From Aquincola tertiaricarbonis (lineage in GTDB: Bacteria; Pseudomonadota; Gammaproteobacteria; Burkholderiales; Burkholderiaceae_C), in contig NZ_CP097636.1 of NCBI RefSeq assembly GCF_023573145.1, positions 2,046,001-2,110,000 of the forward strand: 64,000 nt of DNA, given 5' to 3'. Shown in pieces: positions 1 to 8,349 of this stretch (positions are counted from its first letter, which is position 1; every line of letters begins with the position of its first letter). The notes beneath the pieces are model-generated. The model had not been told where the DNA came from. It ran no database searches and was given only the letters and a program-made list of their open reading frames with translations. The translations under genes were made by a program, and so were the position numbers.

Positions 1-614
1 GCGTTGACGTTCTGGAACGAAGCCTCCACCTGCGCACCCAGCAGGTCGGAGATGGCGGGGCCGCCGCCCTTGTACGGGATGTGCAGGCCGCTGGTCCCCG
101 TTTCCTGCCAGAAGAGTTCGGCCGTCAGGTGGTCGCTGCTGCCGTTGCCCGAAGAGGCGAAGGTCATCTTGCCCGGCTGCGACTTGAGGTGGCCGATGAC
201 CTCGGCCACCGTCTTGTAGGGCGAAGCGGCCGGCACCACCAGCACGTTGGGCGCCTGCACCAGCACCGTGATCGGGTCGAAGTCCTTCAGTGCGTCGTAC
301 GGCATCGACTTGATGAGGTGCGGCGCGATGACCAGCGGCCCCAGCGAGGTGACCAGGAAGGTATAGCCGTCGGGCGCCGACCGCTTGACCTGCGCCGCGC
401 CGATGGTGCCGGTGGCGCCGGCCTTGTTGTCGACGATGAAGGTCTGGTTGAAGGTCTTGCCCAGCGCGGCGCCCATGGCGCGGGCCACGGTGTCGGTGCT
501 GCCGCCGGGCGGAAACGGCACCAGCAGGGTGACCGGCTTGCTGGGCCATGCCTGGGCATGTGCGCCGGCGACCAGGGCCAGGCCCAATGCGGCGGTGGTG
601 AACAACTTCTTCAT
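1..614 (-). CDS. Bug/TctC-family periplasmic substrate-binding protein (3' end outside window)
   Basis: About 204 N-terminal residues are present out of a usual length near 320; the C-terminus lies beyond the window edge. The protein opens with a signal peptide (MKKLFTTAALGLALVAGAHA, likely cleaved before QAWPSKPV), followed by the Bug signature VPFPPGGSTDTVAR and then GKTFNQTFIVDNKAGATG. Bug proteins are extracytoplasmic receptors, usually for carboxylates, and many are orphans with no adjacent TctA/TctB permease. The ATG at 612-614 has a purine-rich AGGAGACTT upstream. The LacI-type gene lies upstream on the same strand, and the 126-bp gap carries two identical palindromes, so repression by that LacI protein is likely. 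Ligand unknown. Confidence 0.93.
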   Translation of the reverse strand, partial: MKKLFTTAALGLALVAGAHAQAWPSKPVTLLVPFPPGGSTDTVARAMGAALGKTFNQTFIVDNKAGATGTIGAAQVKRSAPDGYTFLVTSLGPLVIAPHLIKSMPYDALKDFDPITVLVQAPNVLVVPAASPYKTVAEVIGHLKSQPGKMTFASSGNGSSDHLTAELFWQETGTSGLHIPYKGGGPAISDLLGAQVEASFQNVN

Positions 615-658
615 CCAAGTCTCCTGAACGTCGGGTCATCGGGCTGGCAGCCAACCAC

Positions 659-670
659 GGTAGCGCTACC
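659..670. promoter_or_regulatory. LacI-type operator O1 (GGTAGCGCTACC)
   Basis: A perfect 12-bp palindrome with a central CG, as LacI/GalR-family sites have. It lies about 45 bp upstream of the Bug receptor start and is repeated exactly at 686-697. Assignment to the adjacent LacI protein is inference from position and repetition. Confidence 0.75.
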
Positions 671-685
671 AAACGGTGAGCAAAT

Positions 686-697
686 GGTAGCGCTACC
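686..697. promoter_or_regulatory. LacI-type operator O2 (GGTAGCGCTACC)
   Basis: Second exact copy of the 12-bp palindrome, 27 bp centre to centre from O1. It sits between the LacI gene and the Bug receptor gene, where it could cover the receptor promoter. Confidence 0.75.
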
Positions 698-740
698 GCG
701 TTGCCGCGGGCGATTCGAGGAACTACGTAGCCCGGCGGGC

Positions 741-1772
741 TCAGGCGCTGCCGCGCTCGACGATGGAAAAGCCGAGGTCGACCACCCGCTCAGCCACCGG
801 CCGGCCTTCAGCCCGCTCGACGATGAAGCGCGCCGCCTGGCGACCGATGGCATGGCTGTCGATGCGCACCGTGGTCAGCCCCGGGTGCAGGTCGGCCGCG
901 AATTCCAGGTCGCCGAAGCCCATCACCGCCAGCTGCGCCGGCACCGCCAGGCCACGGGCCTGGGCTTCGGTGAGCACGCCCAGCGCCAGCAGGTCGGAGC
1001 TGCAGAACACCGCGTCGACGGAGGCATCCGCGGCCAGCAACTGCTGCAGCGCGGCGCGGCCGCTGCCCAGCGTGGTGGGGGCCGGCACCGTCACCAGCGC
1101 CGGCTCGGGCAGGCCCAGCGCCACCGCGGCCTGGCGGAAAGCGCCGTGACGCCGCGCCGAGCGCTCGTCGTCGCCCGCCATCACGGCCAGGCGACGCCGG
1201 CCGCGGCCGTGCAGGAAGGCGGCCACCGCGCGGCCCACCTCCACGTGCGAAAAACCCACCAGCATGTCGATGGGCGTGGGCGTCAGGTCCCAGGTCTCGA
1301 CCACCGGGATGCCCGCGGCCAGCAGCCGCTGGCGCCCGTGGGCCGAATGCATGATGCCGGTGAGCACGATGCCATCGGGCCGGCGGCCGATGATGGCTTC
1401 CAGCAGCGCGTCCTCGCGGCTGTCGACATAGCCGGTCTGGCCCAGCATCAACTGGTAGCCCTGGGCTTCCAGCGCCGCGGTGAGCGACTGGATGGTCTGC
1501 AGGAACACCGGCCCGGCAATCGTGGGCACCACCGCCGCCACCAGGCGGCTGCGGGTGGAAGCCAGGCCGCCGGCCAGCAGGTTGGGCACGTAGCCGGTGC
1601 GGCGCACCGCGTCGGTCACGCGCTGCAACACCTCGGGCGACACCCGGTCGGGCGTGTTGAGCGCGCGCGAGGCGGTGATGGGCGCCACCTCGGCCAGGCG
1701 GGCCACGTCGTGCAGGGTGACGGCGCCGCTGCGGCGGCGGCTGCGCTTGGGGTTTGCCGGGGGGCCAGACAT
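741..1772 (-). CDS. LacI/GalR-family transcriptional repressor
   Basis: A 343-residue protein, the usual LacI length. After a basic N-terminus comes the helix-turn-helix (VTLHDVARLAEVAPITASRA), the hinge-helix segment and a periplasmic-binding-protein-like effector domain (from about residue 70, SRLVAAVVPTIAGPVF). The HTH resembles the GntR/IdnR gluconate-repressor branch. Effector unknown. It is transcribed toward the Bug receptor gene. Copies of one palindrome sit upstream of the receptor (two) and upstream of this gene (one, 1792-1807), so both autoregulation and control of the receptor are expected. The start is the ATG at 1770-1772; no downstream in-frame ATG would keep the HTH. Confidence 0.93.
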   Translation of the reverse strand: MSGPPANPKRSRRRSGAVTLHDVARLAEVAPITASRALNTPDRVSPEVLQRVTDAVRRTGYVPNLLAGGLASTRSRLVAAVVPTIAGPVFLQTIQSLTAALEAQGYQLMLGQTGYVDSREDALLEAIIGRRPDGIVLTGIMHSAHGRQRLLAAGIPVVETWDLTPTPIDMLVGFSHVEVGRAVAAFLHGRGRRRLAVMAGDDERSARRHGAFRQAAVALGLPEPALVTVPAPTTLGSGRAALQQLLAADASVDAVFCSSDLLALGVLTEAQARGLAVPAQLAVMGFGDLEFAADLHPGLTTVRIDSHAIGRQAARFIVERAEGRPVAERVVDLGFSIVERGSA

Positions 1773-1791
1773 GCGGCCGATTGTAGGCAGC

Positions 1792-1807
1792 GGGTTAGCG
1801 CTACCCC
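1792..1807. promoter_or_regulatory. LacI-type operator O3 upstream of the repressor gene
   Basis: GGGTTAGCGCTACCCC is the O1/O2 palindrome with one mismatch and longer arms. It lies about 20 bp upstream of the LacI start codon and overlaps the stop codon (1801-1803) of the diguanylate cyclase gene. Autorepression is the likely role. Confidence 0.65.
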
Positions 1808-3777
1808 TGCCCGGCCGCCTCGGTCAGTGCGCTGTCGGCCAGGCGCCAGCGGCCCTTGCCTTCGCGCTTGGCAGCCAGCATCGCCTGGTCGGCACGGCTC
1901 AGCAGTTCGGCCGGCCTGGGGGCGCGGTCGGGCGCGGCGTCGTGGGCCAGCACCTCGCCGGCCACCGCCACGCCCACGCTGGCGCCCACCCGCACGATGC
2001 GGCCGTCGCCCAGCGTCACCGGCTGGTTGATGGCCGCGGCCACGCGGTCCAGCACCCGCCGCCAGTCGTCAGCCGGCATCGGGCCCAGCACCACCACGAA
2101 CTCGTCACCGCCGATGCGGGCCACGGTGTCTTCCTCTCGCAGCTGGCCGGCCATGCGGCGCGCCAGCTGCACCAGCAACGCGTCGCCGGCATCGTGGCCC
2201 AGCGCATCGTTCACCGCCTTGAAGCCGTCCAGGTCGAGGTAACACACCGCCACCTCGTCGGCCGGCCGGCGTGGCTGCGCCAGGCTGTGCTGCAGCCGCT
2301 GCAGCAGCAGCGCACGGTTGGGCAGCTGGGTCAGCACGTCGTGGAAGGCGGCATGCTGCAGCGTCTCATGCACCTGGCGGGTGGCGGTGACGTCCAGCGC
2401 CATCCAGAAGCTTTCGGTCTCGGACAGCGGCATGCCGTTGAGGTCCACCCAGATGGACTGGCCGTTCTTGCAACGCATGCGCACCTGAAGCCGGCAATTG
2501 CTGCCGCGTGCCAGGTGGGGGTAGGCCTCGCGGCCGACGCGGTCGAATTCTTCCTGGTCGGGGTACAGCTCACGCATCGGCCGGCCTTCCAGCTCGCCGG
2601 CCCGGTAGCCCAGCATGCGTTCGAAGGCGCGGTTCTTCCAGGTCAGCACCCTGCCCTGCACCTTGATCATGCCCACCAGGTCGTTGTTGAGCATGGCGGC
2701 CTGCTCCTGCAACAGCTCGGAGATGCGGTGCTGGCTTTGCTGCTGCTGCAGCACATGGGCGGCGATGGACTGCATGGCGCCGGCTTCGCGCAGCGCAAAG
2801 CGGTACACCGCCACCGCGGCGGCGGCGGTCAGGCTCCAGGCCAGGGCCGCCACCAGAGAGACGCTCAGCACCTGGTGACGCCAGGGCTGGAAGAAGCGCT
2901 CGTGGTTAACGCCCGCGAACACCACCAACGGCCAGCCCGACACCGCACGGTAGGCGGTGGTGCGCAGCTCGCCGTCGATGGGCACCTGCGAGATGTAGCT
3001 GCCACTGCCCGGGAAGCGGGACACGGTGTCGCGCAGCATTTGCGACACCTGGGTGGCGCCCACCTCGCCCTGAAGCCCGCTGCCGGGCGAGCGACGCGCC
3101 ACCAGGCGCAGGTCGCCCTGGGTGCGCAGCGTCATCGCGTCGCGGGCGCTCAGGTCGTAGTGGGAGAACAGCTGCTCGAAGTGGCCGACGCCCAGCGTCG
3201 CGTGCAGCGTGCCGACGAAGCGGCCTTCCAGCCGGATCGGCCGCACCACCACCAGCACCCAGCGGCCCGAGCTGCCGCTGCGCAGCGGCCCGGCCAGCAG
3301 CGCCTGCCCACCGCCGTGCACCACGGCCTGCTGGAAGAACTCCCGGTCGTCGATGCGCGCGGCCTCTCGCGCCGGGGCACCCCAGCGCACTTGACCCTGC
3401 GCATCGGCCAGCTGCAGCGATTCCACGCCCTGCAGCAGCCGCAGGCGGTCGGCCAGCAGTTGCTGCACGCGGGCATCCTCGGAGGGCCAGCCATCGCCGC
3501 GGCGCTGCAAGTCGTCCAGCGTGGCGCGCATCACCGCATCCACCTGCGACAGCTCGCTGGCGATGTTGAGCTGGGCAATGCTGACCAGGCGCTCGGCCAT
3601 GTCGCGGGCACGGCTTTCGTAGGCGCGCTTGGAAGACACCAGCACGGCCAGCACCAGGCCGCCCAGCAGCAGCGCCACCGCCAGGTTGGCCAGCACCAGG
3701 CCGCGCAGCAGTCGGCGGCGCTTGCCGGCGACGCGATCAACGAGGTTCTGCGCGGTGGTGGTGGACATGGGGCGCAA
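1801..3777 (-). CDS. Membrane sensor diguanylate cyclase (periplasmic sensor, PAS, GGDEF)
   Basis: A 658-residue protein. One transmembrane helix (about residues 26-48) precedes an extracytoplasmic region of roughly 240 residues with a Cache/PAS-like pattern, then a second membrane helix (near SVSLVAALAWSLTAAAAVAV). A cytoplasmic PAS domain follows (LTWKNRAFERMLGYRAGELE), then a GGDEF domain. The active-site GGDEF is intact at residues 556-560, and REED five residues before it matches the RxxD inhibitory site, so an active, product-inhibited c-di-GMP synthase is expected. There is no EAL domain. ATG codons at 3777 and 3768 are both possible starts. A short ORF lies 48 bp upstream on the same strand. 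Confidence 0.9.
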   Translation of the reverse strand: MRPMSTTTAQNLVDRVAGKRRRLLRGLVLANLAVALLLGGLVLAVLVSSKRAYESRARDMAERLVSIAQLNIASELSQVDAVMRATLDDLQRRGDGWPSEDARVQQLLADRLRLLQGVESLQLADAQGQVRWGAPAREAARIDDREFFQQAVVHGGGQALLAGPLRSGSSGRWVLVVVRPIRLEGRFVGTLHATLGVGHFEQLFSHYDLSARDAMTLRTQGDLRLVARRSPGSGLQGEVGATQVSQMLRDTVSRFPGSGSYISQVPIDGELRTTAYRAVSGWPLVVFAGVNHERFFQPWRHQVLSVSLVAALAWSLTAAAAVAVYRFALREAGAMQSIAAHVLQQQQSQHRISELLQEQAAMLNNDLVGMIKVQGRVLTWKNRAFERMLGYRAGELEGRPMRELYPDQEEFDRVGREAYPHLARGSNCRLQVRMRCKNGQSIWVDLNGMPLSETESFWMALDVTATRQVHETLQHAAFHDVLTQLPNRALLLQRLQHSLAQPRRPADEVAVCYLDLDGFKAVNDALGHDAGDALLVQLARRMAGQLREEDTVARIGGDEFVVVLGPMPADDWRRVLDRVAAAINQPVTLGDGRIVRVGASVGVAVAGEVLAHDAAPDRAPRPAELLSRADQAMLAAKREGKGRWRLADSALTEAAGQG

Positions 3778-3825
3778 CGGTGGAAGCCGGGCGGCAGGCA
3801 GGCAGACCCTGCCGCCGTCGGCCTC

Positions 3826-4026
3826 CTACAGGTCGATCTTTCCGTAGTGCAGGGGAATCCGCGAAGCCTCGACGACGCGCCAGACGCGCATGGCCTCAGG
3901 CGTTGGCGGCAGGCGCATGCGGGCGCACCACTGCGCAAAACCCGGGTCGGCGGCCGCGGCGGAGTCGCTGGCGCCCGGTTCGGTGGACGCCGCGGACGCG
4001 GGCGCGGGGGGCGGTACTGCAGACAT
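3826..4026 (-). CDS. Small hypothetical protein (66 aa)
   Basis: I do not recognise this protein. It begins MSAVPPPAPASAAS, continues with an Ala/Ser-rich linker and ends with a more structured segment (FAQWCARMRLPPTPEAMRVW, then a tail ending HYGKIDL). The aromatic and charged residues at the C-terminus do not look like random translation of GC-rich DNA. It lies just upstream of the diguanylate cyclase on the same strand and could share its transcript. No ribosome-binding site is convincing. It may be a small accessory protein or a spurious ORF. Confidence 0.4.
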   Translation of the reverse strand: MSAVPPPAPASAASTEPGASDSAAAADPGFAQWCARMRLPPTPEAMRVWRVVEASRIPLHYGKIDL

Positions 4027-4082
4027 GCACCGTTTTCGGTCATTGGACCGGGTGCTTGAGCCTCGGTGATCGGTGCGCGACG

Positions 4083-4532
4083 TCAGCCCGGCGGCGGCAG
4101 CGGCCGCGAGCGCACGGCCAGGTTGGCCTGGGGCCGCCAGCGGCGGCGGCTGGCAGCCACGGCCAGCACCTCGTGCAAGGCCTCGGTGATCAATGGCTTG
4201 GCCAGAAAGAGGTCGAAACCTTGCTGCAGGCATTCCAGCTCGGTGCGCGGGTCGGCACGGCCGGTCAGGCACACCATCACCGGCCGGTCGCCGGGTGGCA
4301 GCAGGTCGCGGATGGTGTTCATCAGCCGGCAGCCGTCTTCCGAGCCCAGCGCCAGGTCCACGATCATCAGCGCCGGCCGCAGCACCACCGCCGCTTCCAC
4401 CGCGGAGCGGCCATCGTGCCGCGCCTGCACGCAGCAGCCCAGCTCGCCCAGCAGATCGCAGAGCGACTGTGCGCAGTCGACGTCATCGTCCACCACCAGC
4501 ACGGTGGGCTGTTCGCTGTGGGTCATGGGCAC
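4083..4532 (-). CDS. Single-domain response regulator (CheY-like receiver)
   Basis: A 149-residue protein that is essentially one receiver domain. It has the acidic cluster DDD at 15-17, the phospho-acceptor D59 in LMIVDLAL, the switch residue T90 in CLTG and K112 in FLAKPL. A basic, proline-rich tail replaces any output domain. Such proteins relay phosphate to other domains or act by protein contact. The nearest genes in the same direction are the small ORF and the diguanylate cyclase, so a link to c-di-GMP control is plausible but not shown. A start three codons into the ORF (4526) is equally possible. Confidence 0.88.
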   Translation of the reverse strand: MPMTHSEQPTVLVVDDDVDCAQSLCDLLGELGCCVQARHDGRSAVEAAVVLRPALMIVDLALGSEDGCRLMNTIRDLLPPGDRPVMVCLTGRADPRTELECLQQGFDLFLAKPLITEALHEVLAVAASRRRWRPQANLAVRSRPLPPPG

Positions 4533-4590
4533 TCCCGGGATGCGGGCGATGGGTCAGCAAGCGCCATGCCTCCCCGGGATCACCCTGAGT

Positions 4591-4663
4591 CAGTCCCGCC
4601 GGGCCGCCCCAAGGGACTGAGCGGCACCCTCGGAGGCTAGCGAGCAACAGCGAGCTTGGGGGC
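4591..4663. repeat. Interspersed intergenic repeat, copy 1
   Basis: Begins with an inverted repeat, CAGTCCC (4591-4597) and GGGACTG (4613-4619), and ends with the block CAGCGAGCTTGGGGGC. The first 31 bp are identical to the copy at 33297, and the final block recurs inverted at 50728. It lies between the response regulator gene and the transketolase operon, downstream of the latter, where the hairpin could end transcription or protect the 3' end. Confidence 0.7.
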
Positions 4664-4669
4664 TCACAT

Positions 4670-5677
4670 TCACCCCAACCAGGCCTTGATGCGCTCCGAC
4701 AGCGCGGTGGTGCTGATGCCGTAACGCTCATGCAGCGTGGGCAGCGCGCCGGCATCCAGGAAGGCGTCGGGCAGCCCGGCCAGCCGGAAGGCAGGCGGAT
4801 GCACCCCGTGCTGGAGCAGCAGGCTGGCCACCGCCTCGCCCAGGCCACCCACCACCGAATGGTTCTCGGCCACCACCACCAGGCGCGGCTTGCTGCGCAC
4901 CTGCTGCAAGAGCGTGGCTTCGTCCAGCGGCTTGATGGTGGGGCAATGCAGCACCGCCACGTCCACCCGGTCGGCGGCCAGCGCGGCAGCCGCCTCCAGC
5001 GCCCGCATCGTCATGAAGCCGCTGGCGATGATCAGCACATCGGCGCCGTCGCGCAGCAGCTTGGCCTTGCCCAGCTCGAAGCGGTAGTCGTATTCGTCCA
5101 GCACCAGCGGCACATTGCCGCGCAGCAGCCGCATGTACACCGGGCCGGGGTGCTCGGCGATCTGCGGCACCGCCTGCTCGATGTCCAGCGCATCGCAGGG
5201 GTCGACGACGGTGAGGCCGGGCACGGCGCGCATCATCGCCAGGTCTTCGGTGGCCTGGTGGCTGGGGCCGTAGCCGGTGGTCAGGCCGGGCAGCGCGCAG
5301 CAGATCTTGACGTTGAGGTTCTCCTCGGCAATCACCTGGTGGATGAAGTCATAGGCGCGCCGGGTGCCGAACACCGCATAGGTGGTGGCAAAGGGCACCA
5401 ACCCTTCCTTGGCCATGCCGCCGGCGGTGGCCATCAGCAGTTGCTCGGCCATGCCCATCTGGAAGAAGCGCTCGGGGTAAGCCTGGCCGAACAGGTGCAG
5501 GTCGGTGTACTTGGCCAGGTCGGCGGTCAGGCCCACCACGTCCGGGCGGGTGGCGGCGTAGTCCACCAGCGCCTTGCCGAAGGGCGCGGCCTTGACGCGC
5601 TGGCCCTCGGCGGCGATGGAGGCGATCATCGCCGAGGTGGTCAGGCGGGGCTTCTTGTCGGTGACGGGGGCGTTCAT
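4670..5677 (-). CDS. Transketolase C-terminal subunit (split transketolase, subunit B)
   Basis: A 335-residue protein covering the pyrimidine-binding and C-terminal transketolase domains. It has the conserved glutamate region PERFFQMGMAEQLLMATAGG, GYGPSHQATEDLAMMRA and the C-terminal domain DVLIIASGFM...VAENHSVVGGLGEAV. Two-chain transketolases transfer a two-carbon ketol unit between a ketose and an aldose and need thiamine diphosphate. The ATG overlaps the stop of the N-terminal subunit gene by 4 bp (ATGA, 5674-5677), so the chains are translationally coupled, as expected for equimolar subunits. It is the last gene of the operon that includes the TRAP transporter. Confidence 0.94.
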   Translation of the reverse strand: MNAPVTDKKPRLTTSAMIASIAAEGQRVKAAPFGKALVDYAATRPDVVGLTADLAKYTDLHLFGQAYPERFFQMGMAEQLLMATAGGMAKEGLVPFATTYAVFGTRRAYDFIHQVIAEENLNVKICCALPGLTTGYGPSHQATEDLAMMRAVPGLTVVDPCDALDIEQAVPQIAEHPGPVYMRLLRGNVPLVLDEYDYRFELGKAKLLRDGADVLIIASGFMTMRALEAAAALAADRVDVAVLHCPTIKPLDEATLLQQVRSKPRLVVVAENHSVVGGLGEAVASLLLQHGVHPPAFRLAGLPDAFLDAGALPTLHERYGISTTALSERIKAWLG

Positions 5678-6528
5678 GCCGGCACTCCTTCAGCTTGCGA
5701 TTGGTCCAGGATCTGCAGCGCCTGCTGCCACTCGGGCGGATCGACGCGGATGAAGTGGTTCTTCTCGCGCTGCTCCAGGAAGGGCACGCCCTTGCCCATC
5801 AGCGTGTCGAACAGGATCACGCGCGGCTGCGGTGCCTTCAGCGCCCGCGCCGCATCGAAGGCGGCCAGCACCGCCGGCAGGTCGTTGCCCGCCACCCGCT
5901 GCACATGCCAGCCGAAGGCCGCCCACTTGTCGGCCAGCGGCTCGAAGCCCATCACCTTGCCCGAAGGACCGTCGGCCTGCTGGTTGTTGATGTCGACCAG
6001 GCAGATCAGGTTGTCCAGCCGGTGGTGGGCGGCGCCCATCGCGGCTTCCCAGGTGGAGCCTTCGTCCAGCTCGCCGTCGGACATGGAGTTGTAGACGAAG
6101 GCCGGGTTGCCCTTGTGCTTGAGGCCCAGCGCCATGCCCACGCCGATGGCCAGGCCCTGGCCCAGCGAGCCGCCAGAGACTTCCATGCCCGGCGTGTAGG
6201 CGGCCATGCCCGACATCGGCAGCCGGCTGTCGTCGCTGCCATAGGTCTCGAGCTCGCTTTCGGGGATCACGCCAGCCTCGATCAGCGCGGCATAGAAGGC
6301 GATGGCGTAATGGCCGTGCGACAGCAGGAAGCGGTCACGGCCTTCCCATTCGGGCTCGGCCGGCCGCAGCGTCAGCGCATGGCCGTAGGCCACGGCCAGC
6401 ACGTCGGCATACCCCAGGGCCTGGCCGATGTAGCCCTGGCCCTGCACCTCGCCCATGCGCAGGGCGTAGCGGCGGATGCGGTAGGCACATTGGCGCAGCC
6501 GCGCCAGCAACTGTTCTTGCTCAGTCAT
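5674..6528 (-). CDS. Transketolase N-terminal subunit (split transketolase, subunit A)
   Basis: A 284-residue thiamine-diphosphate-binding chain. Visible motifs are GYADVLAVAYGHAL, DRFLLSHGHYAIAFYAALIE, GSLGQGLAIGVGMALG and the ThDP/Mg motif running from SDGELDEG to DINNQQADG (the usual first Gly of GDG is Ser here). It pairs with the C-terminal chain encoded immediately downstream with a 4-bp overlap. It starts 21 bp downstream of the TRAP large permease stop, in one operon. Linkage to a transporter and a dehydrogenase suggests a dedicated catabolic transketolase rather than the pentose-phosphate enzyme. Confidence 0.94.
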   Translation of the reverse strand: MTEQEQLLARLRQCAYRIRRYALRMGEVQGQGYIGQALGYADVLAVAYGHALTLRPAEPEWEGRDRFLLSHGHYAIAFYAALIEAGVIPESELETYGSDDSRLPMSGMAAYTPGMEVSGGSLGQGLAIGVGMALGLKHKGNPAFVYNSMSDGELDEGSTWEAAMGAAHHRLDNLICLVDINNQQADGPSGKVMGFEPLADKWAAFGWHVQRVAGNDLPAVLAAFDAARALKAPQPRVILFDTLMGKGVPFLEQREKNHFIRVDPPEWQQALQILDQSQAEGVPA

Positions 6529-6549
6529 TGAAGAACCTCGACGAAGGAG

Positions 6550-7809
6550 TTACTTGAGGATGGAGGCCGGCACGTACGAGACGAGTGCCAGCACGCCGAA
6601 GGCGACCAGGTAGAAGGGCCCGAGCTCGCGCACCGTCTGCCCCACCTTCACCTTGGCCAGCGCACTGGTGATGAAGAGCGTGGTGCCCACCGGCGGCGTG
6701 TAGAGGCCGATGGCGAGGTTCACGACCATCATGATCCCGAGCTGGGTCATGTCCATGCCGATGGCGTTGGCCATGGGCACGAAGACGGGCGTGAGCAGCA
6801 GCACCGCGGCCGGCAGGTCGATGAACATGCCCAGGAACAGCATCAGCAGGTTCATCATCAGGATGACCATCCAGCCGGCCTGCACGTTCTGCTGCACCCA
6901 GCTGGCGATGCCGGTGGGCATCTGGTCGAAGGTGAGCAGCCAGCCGATGGCGGCCGAGGCCATGATGACCAGCAGCACCACGCCGGTGGCCAGGCCCGAG
7001 TGCACCACCGCCTCATGCAGCCGGCGCCAGCTCAGGTCGCGGTACACCAGCACCGACACCGCACCCGCATACAGCGTGGACAGCACGGCCACCTCGGTGG
7101 GCGTGGCGATGCCGAAGCGCAGGAAGATGATGATGAGCACCGGCAGCAGCACCGCGGGCGAGGCATACAGTAGGTGGCGGCGGAAGGCCGGACCGTTGAA
7201 GGCCGAGGTGTCGCGCGGGAAGTTGCGGCGCTTGCCCACCCACCAGCAGGCCACCATGAAGCCGCCGCACATCAGCAGGCCCGGCAGCACGCCGGCCACG
7301 AACAGCGAGGCGATGGACGCGTTGGACGTCAGCGCGAACAGGATCATCGGGATCGACGGCGGAATCAGGATGTCGATCGTGGCCGCCGCCGCCAGCGTGG
7401 CCGCCGAGAAGGCCGGCGGATAGCCCAGCCGCTTGTGCCACGGGATCAGCAGCGAGCCGATGGCCGAGGCATCGGCCACCGCCGAGCCCGAGACGCCGCC
7501 GAACAAGGTGGACGACAGCACGCCCACCTGCGCCGGCCCGCCATGGAAGCGGCCGATCAGCGTGCTGAGCACGCCCACCAGCGCCTCGCCGAGCTTGCCG
7601 CCCATCATCAGCGAGCCGGTGAGCATGAAGAACGGGATGGCGATGAGCGGAAAGCTCTGTACCTGCGCCACCATCTGCTGCACCAGCAGGTCCAGCGGCA
7701 CGCGGTCGGAGCTGGCGGCCGCCGCCAGCGCCGCCACCAGCAGCGCATGGGCGATGGGCATGGCGATGACCGCGCACCCCATGAAGACGAAAAGGATCAG
7801 GGCCGTCAT
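6550..7809 (-). CDS. TRAP transporter large permease (DctM type)
   Basis: A 419-residue protein, almost wholly hydrophobic with about 12 membrane helices, in the DctM/TRAP-T large-permease pattern: FPLIAIPFFMLTGSLM near residue 55, GGVSGSAVADASAIGSLLIP in the first half, and LTPVFVPMANAIGMD plus NLAIGLYTPPVGTTLFI in the second. It couples uptake to an ion gradient together with the small permease and periplasmic receptor encoded just upstream. The start lies 12 bp downstream of the small permease stop. The substrate cannot be read from this chain. Confidence 0.95.
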   Translation of the reverse strand: MTALILFVFMGCAVIAMPIAHALLVAALAAAASSDRVPLDLLVQQMVAQVQSFPLIAIPFFMLTGSLMMGGKLGEALVGVLSTLIGRFHGGPAQVGVLSSTLFGGVSGSAVADASAIGSLLIPWHKRLGYPPAFSAATLAAAATIDILIPPSIPMILFALTSNASIASLFVAGVLPGLLMCGGFMVACWWVGKRRNFPRDTSAFNGPAFRRHLLYASPAVLLPVLIIIFLRFGIATPTEVAVLSTLYAGAVSVLVYRDLSWRRLHEAVVHSGLATGVVLLVIMASAAIGWLLTFDQMPTGIASWVQQNVQAGWMVILMMNLLMLFLGMFIDLPAAVLLLTPVFVPMANAIGMDMTQLGIMMVVNLAIGLYTPPVGTTLFITSALAKVKVGQTVRELGPFYLVAFGVLALVSYVPASILK

Positions 7810-7821
7810 GGCGGGTTCTCC

Positions 7822-8337
7822 TTACCAGTGCGCCACCGGCACAGGCGGCTGCGCCTCGGGGGCGGCGGGGGCGCGGTCGGCCGTCCAGGCGGTCCAGGCC
7901 GACTGCAGGGCCAGCAGGCCCAGCATCACCATGCCCACCAACACGCAGGCATAGGTGATGGAGCCGGGGATCTGCAGGATGGGCGTGCGTTCGTCGTGCA
8001 CGATGGGCAGCATCTGCCAGGTGGCCCAGCCCAGCGTGGTGTACAGGCCCGCCACCAGCAGCCAGCTGAGCACCGCCACCACGCGGCGCACCGGCGGCGA
8101 CAGCACCTCCACCAGGAAGGTGGTGGTGATGTGGGCGCCGCTGGCCGCGGCCAGCACCACGCCCGACATCACCAGCCACGGAAACAGCAGCTCGGGCACT
8201 TCGTTGGCCCATTGCAGGCTGGCCCCGGTGGCATAGCGCAGCACGGTGTTGGCCACCAGGATCACGAAGATGACGCTGGTGCTCAGCCACAGCATGACGC
8301 GGCACAAGGCCGTGACCACGCGCTCGAGGATGTTCAT
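7822..8337 (-). CDS. TRAP transporter small permease (DctQ type)
   Basis: A 171-residue membrane protein with four predicted helices, the DctQ length and topology. The first helix (VMLWLSTSVIFVILVANTVL) is followed by the conserved QWANEVPELLFPWLVMSG, then LSWLLVAGLYTTLGW and a final helix near YACVLVGMVMLGLLAL. DctQ proteins link the receptor to the large permease. The gene lies between receptor and large permease with gaps of 12 bp on each side, so the three form one transcript. Confidence 0.93.
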   Translation of the reverse strand: MNILERVVTALCRVMLWLSTSVIFVILVANTVLRYATGASLQWANEVPELLFPWLVMSGVVLAAASGAHITTTFLVEVLSPPVRRVVAVLSWLLVAGLYTTLGWATWQMLPIVHDERTPILQIPGSITYACVLVGMVMLGLLALQSAWTAWTADRAPAAPEAQPPVPVAHW

Positions 8338-8349
8338 CGCGCGCCTCCT

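Noticed and set aside
81..2030. 649-codon plus-strand ORF over the Bug and LacI genes
   Set aside because: Antisense to two genes with clear signatures and operators; His/Arg/Gly-rich translation without domains.
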